Shown here: positions 7,215 to 14,263 of the stretch, piece after piece | Layout: each line of letters starts with the position of its first letter | Numbering within the stretch: the stretch's first letter is position 1 | NCBI RefSeq assembly: GCF_020009625.1 | Contig: NZ_JAIHLP010000003.1 | Location: 1-14,263 of the forward strand | Reading direction: 5' to 3' | Length of the DNA: 14,263 bases | Source of the DNA: Leifsonia poae | GTDB lineage: Bacteria; Actinomycetota; Actinomycetes; Actinomycetales; Microbacteriaceae | Program-made: the position numbers and the translations under genes | The notes under the pieces: generated by a model | Database searches by the model: none | Told to the model about the DNA's origin: nothing | Seen by the model: only the letters and a program-made list of their open reading frames with translations

Positions 7215-8777
7215 TCAGCGTGCGGCTTGGCTGACCGCTATCAGCTCCGCCGCCCGCTCCGCCACCATCATCACCGTGATGACCGGGTTCACGGAGGTCA
7301 GCGTCGGGAAAACGGATGCGTCAGCGATGCGCAGACCGCGGACTCCGCGCACACGCAGTTCGGGGTCGACCACGGCGCCCTCGTCGTCCGAAGCGCCCAT
7401 CCGGCACGTGCCGCTCACGTGGTAGACGGTCTGGTGGATGTCGCGCTGCACGGCCGACAGCTCCTCGTCGCTCTGCACCTCCGGCCCGGGAAAGACTTCG
7501 CGCACCAGGTGGTGCCGCATCGGCTCCTCCTCGGCGATACGTCGCGCCAGGCGTACGCCGGCGACGAGCATGCGCTCGTCGTGACCGGACGCGTCGGTGA
7601 AGTAGCGGTAGTCGATGACAGGAGGCTCGTCCGGGTCGGCGGAGGCGATGGTGACGCGACCGCGGCTGTGCGGCTTCGCGACGTTCGGGGCGATCGCCAC
7701 GATCGTCTCCGGAAACACGACCCCGCGCGCCCGCGGGTGGTCGACGACCGGATCGACGGGGAAGTGCATGAGCACATCCGGCCTGGCAGGGTCCCCGTCG
7801 ACACCGACCATCGCCCCGGCGTCCCAGCCGGAGGCCGAGACGGCGGGCGGCGCCGACACGGCCTCCCACACCACGAGGCCTTCGGCATGATCCTGGAGGT
7901 TCTCCCCCACCCCGGCGAGCTCGTGCACCTGTTCGACGCCGGCAGCGGCGAGCACCGAAGACGGCCCGATTCCTGAGTGCAGCAGCAGCCGCGGGGTGTC
8001 GATCGCCCCGCAGGCCATCACGATCTCCCGGCGGGCTCGCACCTCGTGCGTCGCGCCATCGGCGTCGCGGAAGCGCACGGACACCGCGCGGCCGTCCTCG
8101 ACGACAACCCGCTCAGCGCGGGCTCCCGTGATCACGTCCAACGACTCCCGTGCATCCATCATGTCGTGGAGGTAGTGGATCGAGCTCGACCCGCGCACAT
8201 TGGTCTGCGGGTCGTAACCGACCTCGAAGAAGCCTGCGCCCCGCGCCAATGTGTCGGTGCGTCCGTCGTTCCACCGCTCCTGCACGGGGAGGCCGAGCGC
8301 CGTGGCCGCAGCGGCGACGACATCGGCGACGAACGGGTTCCTGTCCGCCTCGCCCACCGGGTGGATCGGGATTCGCAGCCGATCGAAGAACGGATGGAAG
8401 CTCGCCGGGCCCCATCCGGCGGCGCCGGCCTGCACCCACTCGTCCAGATCGGAGGCCGGCGGGCGCCAGGCGATCATGGTGTTGGCCGTCGAGCAGCCGC
8501 CGAGGATGCGCATCCTGGACTGGCGGATGTGGGAGTTGCCGCGCTCCTGCGGCACGCTCGGATAGTCGAGGTCGTACTCGCTTCCGATCATCTCCTCCCA
8601 GCGCCGGATCTCCCGGGCGCGGCCCTCGCCGCGATCGCTCGGCCCCCACTCCAGGAGGCAGACCGTGACGTCGGGGTTCTCGGAGAGGCGCGCGGCGACG
8701 ATGCCGCCCGCAGTGCCGCCGCCGACCACGACATAGTCGTACTCGGCGGCGGCGGGCTGTGCTGGGTTGTCGGTCAT
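7215..8777 (-). CDS. GMC-family FAD oxidoreductase (choline dehydrogenase/oxidase-like)
   Basis: An intact 520-residue glucose-methanol-choline family flavoenzyme, which oxidises an alcohol (or sometimes an amine-bearing alcohol) to an aldehyde or further. The N-terminal FAD motif is YDYVVVGGGTAGGIVAARL. The GMC signature regions are MRILGGCSTANTMIAWRP and MACGAIDTPRLLLHSGIG. The C-terminal active site has H453 in HVSGTCRMG and N497 in SVNPVITVMM, the His-Asn pair used by choline oxidase. No signal peptide or membrane segment is seen, so it should be cytoplasmic. Its ATG overlaps the stop of the upstream permease gene by four bases (ATGA), with AGGAG 5 bases before it. The pair therefore looks like one import-and-oxidise unit. 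Substrate unknown; its aldehyde product could feed the aldehyde dehydrogenase at 4053. Confidence 0.92.
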   Translation of the reverse strand: MTDNPAQPAAAEYDYVVVGGGTAGGIVAARLSENPDVTVCLLEWGPSDRGEGRAREIRRWEEMIGSEYDLDYPSVPQERGNSHIRQSRMRILGGCSTANTMIAWRPPASDLDEWVQAGAAGWGPASFHPFFDRLRIPIHPVGEADRNPFVADVVAAAATALGLPVQERWNDGRTDTLARGAGFFEVGYDPQTNVRGSSSIHYLHDMMDARESLDVITGARAERVVVEDGRAVSVRFRDADGATHEVRARREIVMACGAIDTPRLLLHSGIGPSSVLAAAGVEQVHELAGVGENLQDHAEGLVVWEAVSAPPAVSASGWDAGAMVGVDGDPARPDVLMHFPVDPVVDHPRARGVVFPETIVAIAPNVAKPHSRGRVTIASADPDEPPVIDYRYFTDASGHDERMLVAGVRLARRIAEEEPMRHHLVREVFPGPEVQSDEELSAVQRDIHQTVYHVSGTCRMGASDDEGAVVDPELRVRGVRGLRIADASVFPTLTSVNPVITVMMVAERAAELIAVSQAAR

Positions 8778-10216
8778 TCTGCTCCTGCGGTTCCGATGGT
8801 GGAGACGGGGGTGGCGGCCGGAGCCTGGATGGTCGGCACGGGCGGCTTCGACGGCGCCCACTTCATGAGCGCATAGTAGAGCGGGCAGATCACAGCCAGA
8901 CCGACGATCCAGGAGATGTCGACGCCGCCGAGGGCGGTGGCGACCGGGCCGGTGTAGAAGGCCGTGCTGAGGAACGGCAGCTGCACGAGGATGCCGAGCA
9001 CGTAGCAGAGCACAGCATTGCGATTGATGCGCCCATAGATGCCGCCATCCTGACGGAACAGCGATGCGATGTCGTACTTGCCGTGCTTGACCGCGTAGTA
9101 GTCGACCAGGTTGACCGCTGTCCACGGGATCAGCACGCACAGCAGCAGGATCATCAAGTTGGACAGGTTCACCAGGAAGTTGGCCGAGAACGCGAACCCG
9201 AGCACGAGCGCGATCAGGAAGAGGATGACCGCGATGGCACCGCGAGAGAAGGCCCGCGGAATCCACTTCGGGAACAGGGTCTGCCCGATCGTGATGATCG
9301 CGAGACTTCCGCAATAGAGATTCATGCCGTTGCTGACGCTGATGCCGACGCCGAAGACGAGCAGCGCCAGTCCGGCGATCCCCGGGATGAGAGCGCTCAG
9401 CCCCGTGGCGACATCGTCCTTCGGGAAGGCGGCTCCCACGATCGAGCCGAGCACCATCGGGATGACGGAGCCGAGGACGCAGCCCGCGAATGTCGCCCAG
9501 AACGCGGCGCGCACGCCCGTGTCCTTGGGCATGTACCTGGTGTAGTCCGAAACGTACGGCGCGTATGCGATCTGCCAGAGCGCAGCGACCGAGATGGTGC
9601 CCATGATCCCGGTGGCGGTCACCGAGCCGTAATTCAGTGCGCCGGCCGGCAGCGTTCCCGCCGCGAAGATGTAGACGAAGACCAGCGCGATGGTGAGGCC
9701 GGCAACGATGCTCATGACGGTGCCGAAGACGTGCAGGAGGCGGTAGCCGAAGACCGCGCCGAAGACGCTGATCAGGCCGACGAGCACTGTCGACCAGAAG
9801 GAGCCGAGGTGGGTCAGCGAGTCGAGCGCCTGGCCTCCCAGGATCACATTGGAGGCGAAGAACGCCACGTACATCCCGACCACGATCACCACGACGAGGA
9901 GGCTGCCGTACGAGCCGAACTGCGCTCTCGTCTGCAGCATCTGGGGCACGCCGATCTGCGGCCCCTGCGCCGCGTGCAGCGCCATCACGACACCGCCGAC
10001 GAGGTTGCCGACGACGAGCGCGACGATAGCGGCCCAGATCGGGAGGCCGTACACGGCTGTCGCGAGCAGTCCGGTCGCGATCGACAGCATCATGATGTTG
10101 CCGCCGAACCAGATCGTGAACAGGTTGCGTGCCTTGCCGTGCCGTTCGTCCTCGGGAATGTAGTCGATGGTGCGGGTCTCGACGCCGAGGGCGTCGCTGT
10201 GGACCTCAGTGCTCAT
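8774..10216 (-). CDS. NCS1-family permease (nucleobase/hydantoin/allantoin-type symporter)
   Basis: An intact 480-residue transporter of the nucleobase:cation symporter-1 family, with about twelve membrane segments. The N-terminal part EDERHGKARNLFTIWFGGN, then IMMLSIATGL, and GPQIGVPQMLQTRAQFGSYG after segment 2, match the cytosine/purine permease branch. Known members import cytosine, purines, allantoin, hydantoins or thiamine precursors, so a nitrogen heterocycle or ureide is the likely cargo. I chose ATG 10216 because GAGGAG stands 8-9 bases upstream; the open frame extends 20 codons further to an unsupported start at 10276. It is coupled to the GMC oxidoreductase and diverges from the LysR gene, which suggests direct control by that regulator in response to the imported compound. 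Confidence 0.92.
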   Translation of the reverse strand: MSTEVHSDALGVETRTIDYIPEDERHGKARNLFTIWFGGNIMMLSIATGLLATAVYGLPIWAAIVALVVGNLVGGVVMALHAAQGPQIGVPQMLQTRAQFGSYGSLLVVVIVVGMYVAFFASNVILGGQALDSLTHLGSFWSTVLVGLISVFGAVFGYRLLHVFGTVMSIVAGLTIALVFVYIFAAGTLPAGALNYGSVTATGIMGTISVAALWQIAYAPYVSDYTRYMPKDTGVRAAFWATFAGCVLGSVIPMVLGSIVGAAFPKDDVATGLSALIPGIAGLALLVFGVGISVSNGMNLYCGSLAIITIGQTLFPKWIPRAFSRGAIAVILFLIALVLGFAFSANFLVNLSNLMILLLCVLIPWTAVNLVDYYAVKHGKYDIASLFRQDGGIYGRINRNAVLCYVLGILVQLPFLSTAFYTGPVATALGGVDISWIVGLAVICPLYYALMKWAPSKPPVPTIQAPAATPVSTIGTAGAE

Positions 10217-10280
10217 GGGCGTGCTCCTCGTCAGTGGCTTGGCATAGAGCTTCTGCTGCTTTTTCGCATCAATCAACTAA

Positions 10281-10293
10281 GGTTGCCTGAACC
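10281..10293. promoter_or_regulatory. GGTT-N5-AACC dyad, candidate LysR binding site
   Basis: A short inverted repeat of 13 bases lying 72-84 bases before the LysR start and 65-77 before the NCS1 start. LysR-type sites are usually interrupted dyads of this size (T-N11-A), so it is a reasonable but unproven candidate. Confidence 0.35.
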
Positions 10294-10296
10294 ACT

Positions 10297-10306
10297 GCAT
10301 CACTTC
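10297..10306 (-). promoter_or_regulatory. Shared 10-bp word GAAGTGATGC, copy 2 (possible operator)
   Basis: Read on the minus strand this is identical to 3900-3909. It is 81-90 bases before the NCS1 start. The similarity continues loosely: GATGCAGTGGTTCAG here against GATGCAGTTCAG at 3992-4003 before the aldehyde dehydrogenase. Confidence 0.4.
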
Positions 10307-10364
10307 GGCAGATACAGGGCCGGGGGAAACAGAGCGGAAACATCGTCGTAACCGGAGGTCGCGG

Positions 10365-11294
10365 ATGAGCAAGAAGCCTGACGTCACGCTGGCGCAGCTG
10401 CGGTACTTCATCGAGGCGGCTACGCATCTCTCGATGACCCGCGCCGCAGAGGAGCTCTTCGTCGCCCAGTCGGCCGTCTCATCGGCCATCGCGCAGCTGG
10501 AGCATCAGGTCGGAGCGCAGCTGTTCATCCGCCAACGCTCCCGCGGCCTGACACTCACGCCGTCCGGGCAGCAGTTCCTCGGCGACGCACGCGCCCTCCT
10601 GCTCAATCTGGAGGAGGCGCTCGACACCGCGCGCGGCATCGACAACCAGGTGCGAGGAACCATCCGCATCGGCTGCTTCGTCACGCTCGCGCCCTTCATC
10701 CTCCCCGCGATCGTCAGCAGGGTGCGGTCGGAGCATCCCTACCTCGACATCGAGGTGGACGAGCTCGACACAGACGGCGCGCGGGCGGCACTGCGCAGCG
10801 GCAGGGTGGAGCTGCTGATCGGCTACGACTTCGGCTTCGGCAACGACATCCGCACCGCCGTGCTGTCCGACGCTCCCCCGCACGTCATCCTGCCAGCCGG
10901 CCATCCGCTGGCCGCCTCCCCGCAGGTGTTCCTGCGCGAACTCTCGCGAGAGCCGATGATCCTGCTCGACCTCCCGCACAGCCGCGAGTACTTCCTCGGC
11001 ATTCTGGCCGGAGCAGGGCTGCAGCCCGAGATCAGGCACCGTTCGCTCAACTACGAGACGGTGCGGGCGTTCGTCGCGCACGGCCACGGCTTCTCGATTC
11101 TCAACCAGCGACCCACGCACGACCTCAGCTACGACGGCGAACGCGTGGCGGCGCTGCCGATCGGAGACAGCGTTCCGGCGCTGCCCGTCGTCCTCGCGGC
11201 GATGCGCTCGGTGCGCCCGACGGCGCGGGCGCGCGCCGTCGGCGAGATCGCGGCGCAGGTCGTGGCGCAGACCCTCAACCCGCAGCCGTCGTGA
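10365..11294 (+). CDS. LysR-type transcriptional regulator
   Basis: An intact 309-residue regulator. The N-terminal winged helix-turn-helix covers about residues 8-66 (LAQLRYFIEAATHLSMTRAA, then LFVAQSAVSSAIAQLEHQVG and GLTLTPSGQQF). A linker helix and the two-lobed effector domain follow, beginning near GTIRIGCFVTLAPFILPAIV. LysR proteins bind DNA as tetramers and respond to a small-molecule inducer, usually a pathway substrate or intermediate. The start is supported by GGAGGT 5 bases before ATG 10365. It is transcribed away from the NCS1-GMC pair, which is the most likely target. The same-strand YtcJ-like amidohydrolase 139 bases downstream may be another. The inducer cannot be deduced from the sequence. 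Confidence 0.93.
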   Translation: MSKKPDVTLAQLRYFIEAATHLSMTRAAEELFVAQSAVSSAIAQLEHQVGAQLFIRQRSRGLTLTPSGQQFLGDARALLLNLEEALDTARGIDNQVRGTIRIGCFVTLAPFILPAIVSRVRSEHPYLDIEVDELDTDGARAALRSGRVELLIGYDFGFGNDIRTAVLSDAPPHVILPAGHPLAASPQVFLRELSREPMILLDLPHSREYFLGILAGAGLQPEIRHRSLNYETVRAFVAHGHGFSILNQRPTHDLSYDGERVAALPIGDSVPALPVVLAAMRSVRPTARARAVGEIAAQVVAQTLNPQPS

Positions 11295-11433
11295 GCCTGA
11301 ACGGTCGTCAGAGATGACAGCTGGGTTTCGCGAGCATTTCGCATCTGACGTGATGATGAAGTGATCCAAGCAAAACTATTTGCGTGATCAGGGTCGCGGA
11401 GCAGAGACTGGTCGCAAACGCGAAGGGACGCCG
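11295..11433 (+). promoter_or_regulatory. Intergenic promoter region of the YtcJ-like amidohydrolase
   Basis: This 139-base gap includes an AT-rich stretch (CAAAACTATTTGCG near 11371-11384), which suggests that the amidohydrolase has its own promoter. The word GAAGTGATCC at 11358-11367 sits just upstream of that stretch. No clear terminator follows LysR, so read-through from LysR remains possible. Confidence 0.45.
11358..11367 (+). promoter_or_regulatory. GAAGTGATCC, one-mismatch third copy of the shared word
   Basis: It differs from the two exact copies only at position 9 (C for G) and lies 67-76 bases before the ATG at 11434, a similar distance to that seen for NCS1. Regulatory role inferred from position and recurrence only. 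Confidence 0.3.
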
Positions 11434-13071
11434 ATGACGAGTCTGCACATCACGAACGCCCGGCTCTATCGGGGCGACGGGAACTGGCTCGACGGCGGCG
11501 TGCTCGTCCGCGACGGCGTCATCGTCGCCGTCGGTCCTGACGACGTGGTGGCCGCGCAGCGCGACGGCGACACCGAGGTGCGCGACGCAGGCGGCTCCTC
11601 GCTCCTCCCCGGGTTCCACGACACCCACGTCCACCCGCCGATGGCGGGAGGCTCGCTCCTCGGAATCGACCTCATGCCCGTGCACGACGCCGATGAGTAC
11701 GCACGGATCATCGCCGACTACGCGGCCGCACACCCCGAGCTCGACACCATCGTCGGCGTCGGCTGGTACGGCGATGTCTTCCCCGGTGGCTTCCCGACGC
11801 GCGCCATCCTCGACGCCATCGTCCCCGACCGGCCGGTGGTCCTCACCAGCCATGACGGCCACGGCGTCTGGGCCAACACGCGAGCGCTGGAGGCCGCAGG
11901 CGTCGCGCCAGACATCGCCGACCCGCTCGGCGGCCACTTCCTCCGCGACGGGCACGGCGACCTCACCGGGGTCCTGCTGGACACGGCGATGCAGTCACTG
12001 GATGCGATCATCCCGTCACCGGCGCCCGGCTTCCTCGAGCAGGCCATCCTGGCCGCACAGCACCGCCTCCACTCCGTCGGGGTGACCACCTGGCACGACG
12101 CAGCGGTCGGCACGAGCGAACTCGGGCCCGACTCGCTCGACGCATACCTCGGCCTGGCCGCGCAGGGAGCGCTCACCGCACGGGTGGTCCTCTGCCAGTG
12201 GTGGGATCGCGACCGTGGCCTCGAACAGCTCGCCGACCTGGAGGCACGGCGCACGAGCGTCGCGCACACCCGTGGTCTGGTGGCCGGCACCGTCAAGATC
12301 ATGCAAGACGGAATGATCGAGAACCACACGGCGGCGTTGCTCGACGACTACACCGACGAGCCCGGCCTGCGTGGAGACTCGTTCATACCGCCCGGCGAGC
12401 TCGCCACGATCGTCGCCGAACTCGACGCGCGCGGCTTCGACGTTCACTTGCACGCCGTAGGAGACCGGGCTGTGCGGGAGTGCCTCGACGCGATCGAGCA
12501 TGCCAGAGCGAGCAACGGGCCGACCGGAGGCCGTCATCAGCTCGCTCACCTCGACGTGGTCGACGCCGCCGACGTCGGCCGGTTCGCTGAGCTCGACGTC
12601 ACGGTGAACGCGCAGCTGCTCTGGGCGCGCACGGACACAGAGATCGTCGAACGCAAACTGCCGATGATGGGTGACGAACGCGCCGCGCGGCACTTCCCGT
12701 TCGGCACGCTTCACGCCAGCGGCGCCCGCATCGTCGCGGGCAGCGACTGGCCGGTCTCCGACCCCAATCCGCTGTGGGCGGTGCACACCGGCACCACCCG
12801 GCTGGCGCCATCCACGGATCCGCACGCGACCGGGCTCGCGCTGAGCCAGCCCTTGCTGGCCGGTGAGTCGCTTCCCTTGGGCACAGCGCTCGACGCGTAC
12901 ACCGGCACTGCGGCGTGGATCGGCCGTCTGGAGACGACCACCGGGCGGCTCGAGCCCGGCCTCGCAGCCGACCTCGTCCTCCTCGACCGCGACATCTCCG
13001 ACGGGCGCGCCCTCGACACCGCCGGTGTTGTCGAGACCTTCGTCGAGGGCCGCTCGGTCTACCGCGCCTGA
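11434..13071 (+). CDS. Metal-dependent amidohydrolase, family 3 (YtcJ/NfdA-like)
   Basis: An intact 545-residue enzyme of the amidohydrolase superfamily, the usual length for the YtcJ group. An N-terminal beta-sandwich (residues 1-60) leads into the TIM barrel. Visible metal and catalytic residues are H65 and H67 in FHDTHVHP, a candidate bridging lysine K288 in VKIMQDG, H338 and H340 in VHLHAVGD, H368 and H372 in HQLAHLD, and D438 in AGSDWPVS. The C-terminal strand returns near LEPGLAADLVLLDRD. A characterised relative (N-substituted formamide deformylase) cleaves amide bonds, but most members lack a known substrate. Start ATG 11434 follows GAAGGGA at 6-7 bases; an upstream in-frame start at 11380 lacks a site. 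There is no signal peptide. It lies downstream of LysR and may complete the breakdown of the compound imported by NCS1. Confidence 0.92.
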   Translation: MTSLHITNARLYRGDGNWLDGGVLVRDGVIVAVGPDDVVAAQRDGDTEVRDAGGSSLLPGFHDTHVHPPMAGGSLLGIDLMPVHDADEYARIIADYAAAHPELDTIVGVGWYGDVFPGGFPTRAILDAIVPDRPVVLTSHDGHGVWANTRALEAAGVAPDIADPLGGHFLRDGHGDLTGVLLDTAMQSLDAIIPSPAPGFLEQAILAAQHRLHSVGVTTWHDAAVGTSELGPDSLDAYLGLAAQGALTARVVLCQWWDRDRGLEQLADLEARRTSVAHTRGLVAGTVKIMQDGMIENHTAALLDDYTDEPGLRGDSFIPPGELATIVAELDARGFDVHLHAVGDRAVRECLDAIEHARASNGPTGGRHQLAHLDVVDAADVGRFAELDVTVNAQLLWARTDTEIVERKLPMMGDERAARHFPFGTLHASGARIVAGSDWPVSDPNPLWAVHTGTTRLAPSTDPHATGLALSQPLLAGESLPLGTALDAYTGTAAWIGRLETTTGRLEPGLAADLVLLDRDISDGRALDTAGVVETFVEGRSVYRA

Positions 13072-13087
13072 CAGGCGCGGTAGACCG
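13055..13087. terminator. 14-bp hairpin with the amidohydrolase stop codon in its loop
   Basis: CGGTCTACCGCGCC (13055-13068) pairs perfectly with GGCGCGGTAGACCG (13074-13087). The five-base loop TGACA contains the TGA stop of the amidohydrolase. The left arm codes for the last residues of the protein. It probably terminates this gene, and perhaps also the converging ABC gene. There is no T-run. Confidence 0.8.
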
Positions 13088-13126
13088 CCGCTGCACTGCC
13101 GCCGCTGCACTGCCGCCGCCGCACTG
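13085..13126. repeat. Three tandem copies of a 14-bp unit
   Basis: CCGCCGCTGCACTG at 13085-13098 is repeated exactly at 13099-13112 and with one change (CCGCCGCCGCACTG) at 13113-13126. The array begins inside the right arm of the terminator hairpin and fills the gap between two converging genes. Confidence 0.85.
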
Positions 13127-13128
13127 CC

Positions 13129-13152
13129 GGCGCGGCTCTGGCGGCGCGGCTC
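13129..13152. repeat. Second 14-bp-spaced repeat, GGCGCGGCTC twice
   Basis: GGCGCGGCTC occurs at 13129-13138 and 13143-13152, again 14 bases apart, directly after the first array. The second copy runs into the stop codon of the ABC ATPase (13151-13153). Confidence 0.7.
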
Positions 13153-14226
13153 AGGCGGCCTTCGTGGCCACGAAGGCGTGCAGGCCTTCCGGCGAGATCG
13201 CGAAGCGCACCCGCTGACCGGCGACCAGTGCGTCCGCCTCCTGCGAGAGCATCGTGACGGGGACCCGGAGCTCGCCCACGGCGATCTCCGCCCGGCGCGA
13301 ACGGACCGAAGAAGTCGATCGCGCTCAGCACGCCGCTGGCGGTTCCCGCGCTGGTCGCCGCCTCGTCGCGGACGATGCGCACGCGCTCGGCCATGACGAG
13401 CACATCCACCCGGTCTCCCTCATGCAGGTCGTCCTGCGCGGTCGACAGCGACAGACCGCCGACCTCCACCATCGAGGAGGGGCCGGAGCCGTGCACCACG
13501 CCCGCCCCGAGCAGCTGGCCGCCGAGGAACTGCGCCACGAACCGGTTGCCCGGCGCGCGGTACATCGACTCGGGGCTGTCGTTCTGCTGCACGACACCGC
13601 GGTCGAGCATCATCACCTTGGTCGCCGAGGTCCATCGCCTCCTCCTGGTCGTGCGTGACCATGATGGTGGTAAGGCCGGTCTCCTGGTGGATGCGCTTCA
13701 GTTCGCGCTGCATCTCGCCGCGGATCTTCTTGTCCAGGGCACTCAGGGGCTCATCCAGCAGGAGCAGATCGGGGCTGGTGACCAGCGCGCGAGCGAGGGC
13801 GACGCGCTGCTGCTGACCGCCGGAGCTGGGCGGGCGAACGTCCGCCGAAGTCGCCGAGGCCGACCAGTCCGAGCATCTCTTCCGCCTTCTTCTTCGCGGC
13901 CGCGCGCGCGTGCGACGGGCGCGCAGCCCGTACATCACGTTCGACCAGCACGCTCAGGTGCGGGAACAGCGCGTAGTTCTGGAAGACGAAGCCGATGTTG
14001 CGCTTCTCGACCGAGAGCCGGGTGATGTCGCGCGAGCCGACGCGGATGGGCGCCGGCGTCCGGCTCCTCCAGACCGGCGACGATGCGCAGCAGGGTGGAT
14101 TTGCCGGATCCGGAGGATCCGAGCATGCAGCAGAACTGCCCGTCGCCGACGGTGAGATCCAGCGGTTCGAGGACTCGCGTTCCATTGAAGGTCTTGGAGA
14201 ACGCGGAGAACGGTGAGCTCGGCCAT
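13151..14226 (-). CDS. ABC transporter ATP-binding protein (PotA/FbpC/CysA-like), about seven frameshifts
   Basis: The ATPase of an import ABC system with a C-terminal TOBE domain, about 358 residues when restored. All the family motifs are present but spread over three frames: start MAELTV, then [20 protein letters not shown]; Walker [11 protein letters not shown]-loop [17 protein letters not shown]; signature [14 protein letters not shown]; Walker [14 protein letters not shown]-loop [16 protein letters not shown] region [20 protein letters not shown], then the C-terminal [14 protein letters not shown]. Small indels lie near 14209, 14049, 13941, 13900-13912, 13825, 13625 and 13298. Likely cargo is a polyamine, aminoethylphosphonate, iron or similar solute. 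AAAGGA precedes the start, whose ATG overlaps an upstream stop (TGATG). Motif preservation argues for sequence error rather than decay. Confidence 0.82.
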
Positions 14227-14263
14227 CAGTTTCCTTTGTTCGTAGAGGTCGTGAAGAGCTTGG
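14226..14263 (-). CDS. C-terminal tail of an upstream gene, probably an ABC permease (partial)
   Basis: Reading leftward from the window edge, 11 codons (KLFTTSTNKGN) end in a TGA that overlaps the ATG of the ABC ATPase by one base. The other genes on this strand are coupled in the same way, and a permease commonly precedes such an ATPase. Too short to identify. Confidence 0.35.
   Translation of the reverse strand, partial: KLFTTSTNKGN

Larger units (their letters stand above)
10217..10364. promoter_or_regulatory. Divergent control region between the NCS1 permease and LysR
   Basis: This 148-base gap has the classic layout for LysR autoregulation plus control of a divergent target. It holds a GGTT-N5-AACC dyad at 10281-10293, next to the shared word GAAGTGATGC (complement of 10297-10306). 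On the minus strand the two run together as GAAGTGATGCAGTGGTTC, which has a TGCA centre flanked by GAA and TTC. I could not pick reliable -10 and -35 elements for either gene. Confidence 0.6.

Noticed and set aside
7215..9314. Extension of the GMC frame upstream to 699 codons
   Set aside because: The extra part overlaps the NCS1 gene in another frame and is not GMC-like. The ATG at 8777 has a ribosome site and lies just before the FAD motif.
8759..10351. Plus-strand open frame of 530 codons, very rich in D, E, R and H
   Set aside because: It is the mirror of the membrane-protein NCS1 gene; hydrophobic codons read backwards give charged residues. No start signal or family match.
12016..13110. 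Minus-strand open frame opposite the YtcJ-like amidohydrolase
   Set aside because: Antisense of a gene with all metal ligands in order; no domain of its own.
13085..13152. Short-repeat array considered as a CRISPR
   Set aside because: Units are 14 bases with no spacers, and no cas gene is near. It is a simple tandem repeat.
1..14263. Search for an insertion sequence, phage or defence system
   Set aside because: No transposase, integrase, nuclease or flanking long inverted repeats seen. All identifiable genes are metabolic, transport or regulatory.

Overview
The window is high-GC DNA, and nearly all of it is coding. The codon use, the AAGGAG-type ribosome sites and one probable leaderless start suggest an actinomycete. 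A Microbacteriaceae-like host (Leifsonia or Microbacterium type) is my inference from overall character, not from a marker gene. There are no rRNA or tRNA genes, no CRISPR array and no mobile element that I can recognise. The content is a catabolic island for nitrogen-containing organic compounds: oxidases, hydrolases, permeases and one LysR regulator.

Layout. (1) Positions 1-245 hold the 3' end of an unrecognised plus-strand gene. (2) Positions 3805 down to 283 hold a tight minus-strand operon: flavin monooxygenase, RidA-family protein, DUF1028 protein, M20 amidohydrolase. Each stop codon overlaps the next start. (3) A divergent intergenic region (3806-4052) separates it from a plus-strand unit: PuuC-like aldehyde dehydrogenase, a possible 21-residue mini-gene, and an APC-family permease. 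A 13-bp hairpin closes this unit at 7162-7200. (4) On the minus strand, an NCS1-family permease is translationally coupled to a GMC-family oxidoreductase. A LysR regulator diverges from them. (5) Downstream on the plus strand is a YtcJ-like metal-dependent amidohydrolase, ending in a 14-bp hairpin that has the stop codon in its loop, followed by 14-bp-period repeats. (6) Entering from the right end on the minus strand is a PotA/FbpC-like ABC ATPase, with the tail of an upstream gene coupled to it.

How it may work together (inference): uptake by the NCS1, APC and ABC systems. The GMC oxidase and flavin monooxygenase then oxidise the substrate, RidA clears reactive imine or enamine intermediates, the amidohydrolases (M20, YtcJ-like and perhaps DUF1028) cleave C-N bonds, and the aldehyde dehydrogenase finishes to the acid. 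The monooxygenase/Rid/hydrolase set resembles the logic of the Rut pyrimidine pathway but uses different protein families. A 10-bp word, GAAGTGATGC, occurs in two divergent control regions and, with one mismatch, before the YtcJ-like gene. It may be a shared operator.

A striking oddity is that all frame disruptions fall in two flanking blocks (1-3805 and 13151-14226), while about 9 kb in the middle is free of them. Conserved motifs survive on both sides of each break, so sequencing or assembly error is more likely than gene decay. For these genes I give the span of the restored gene.
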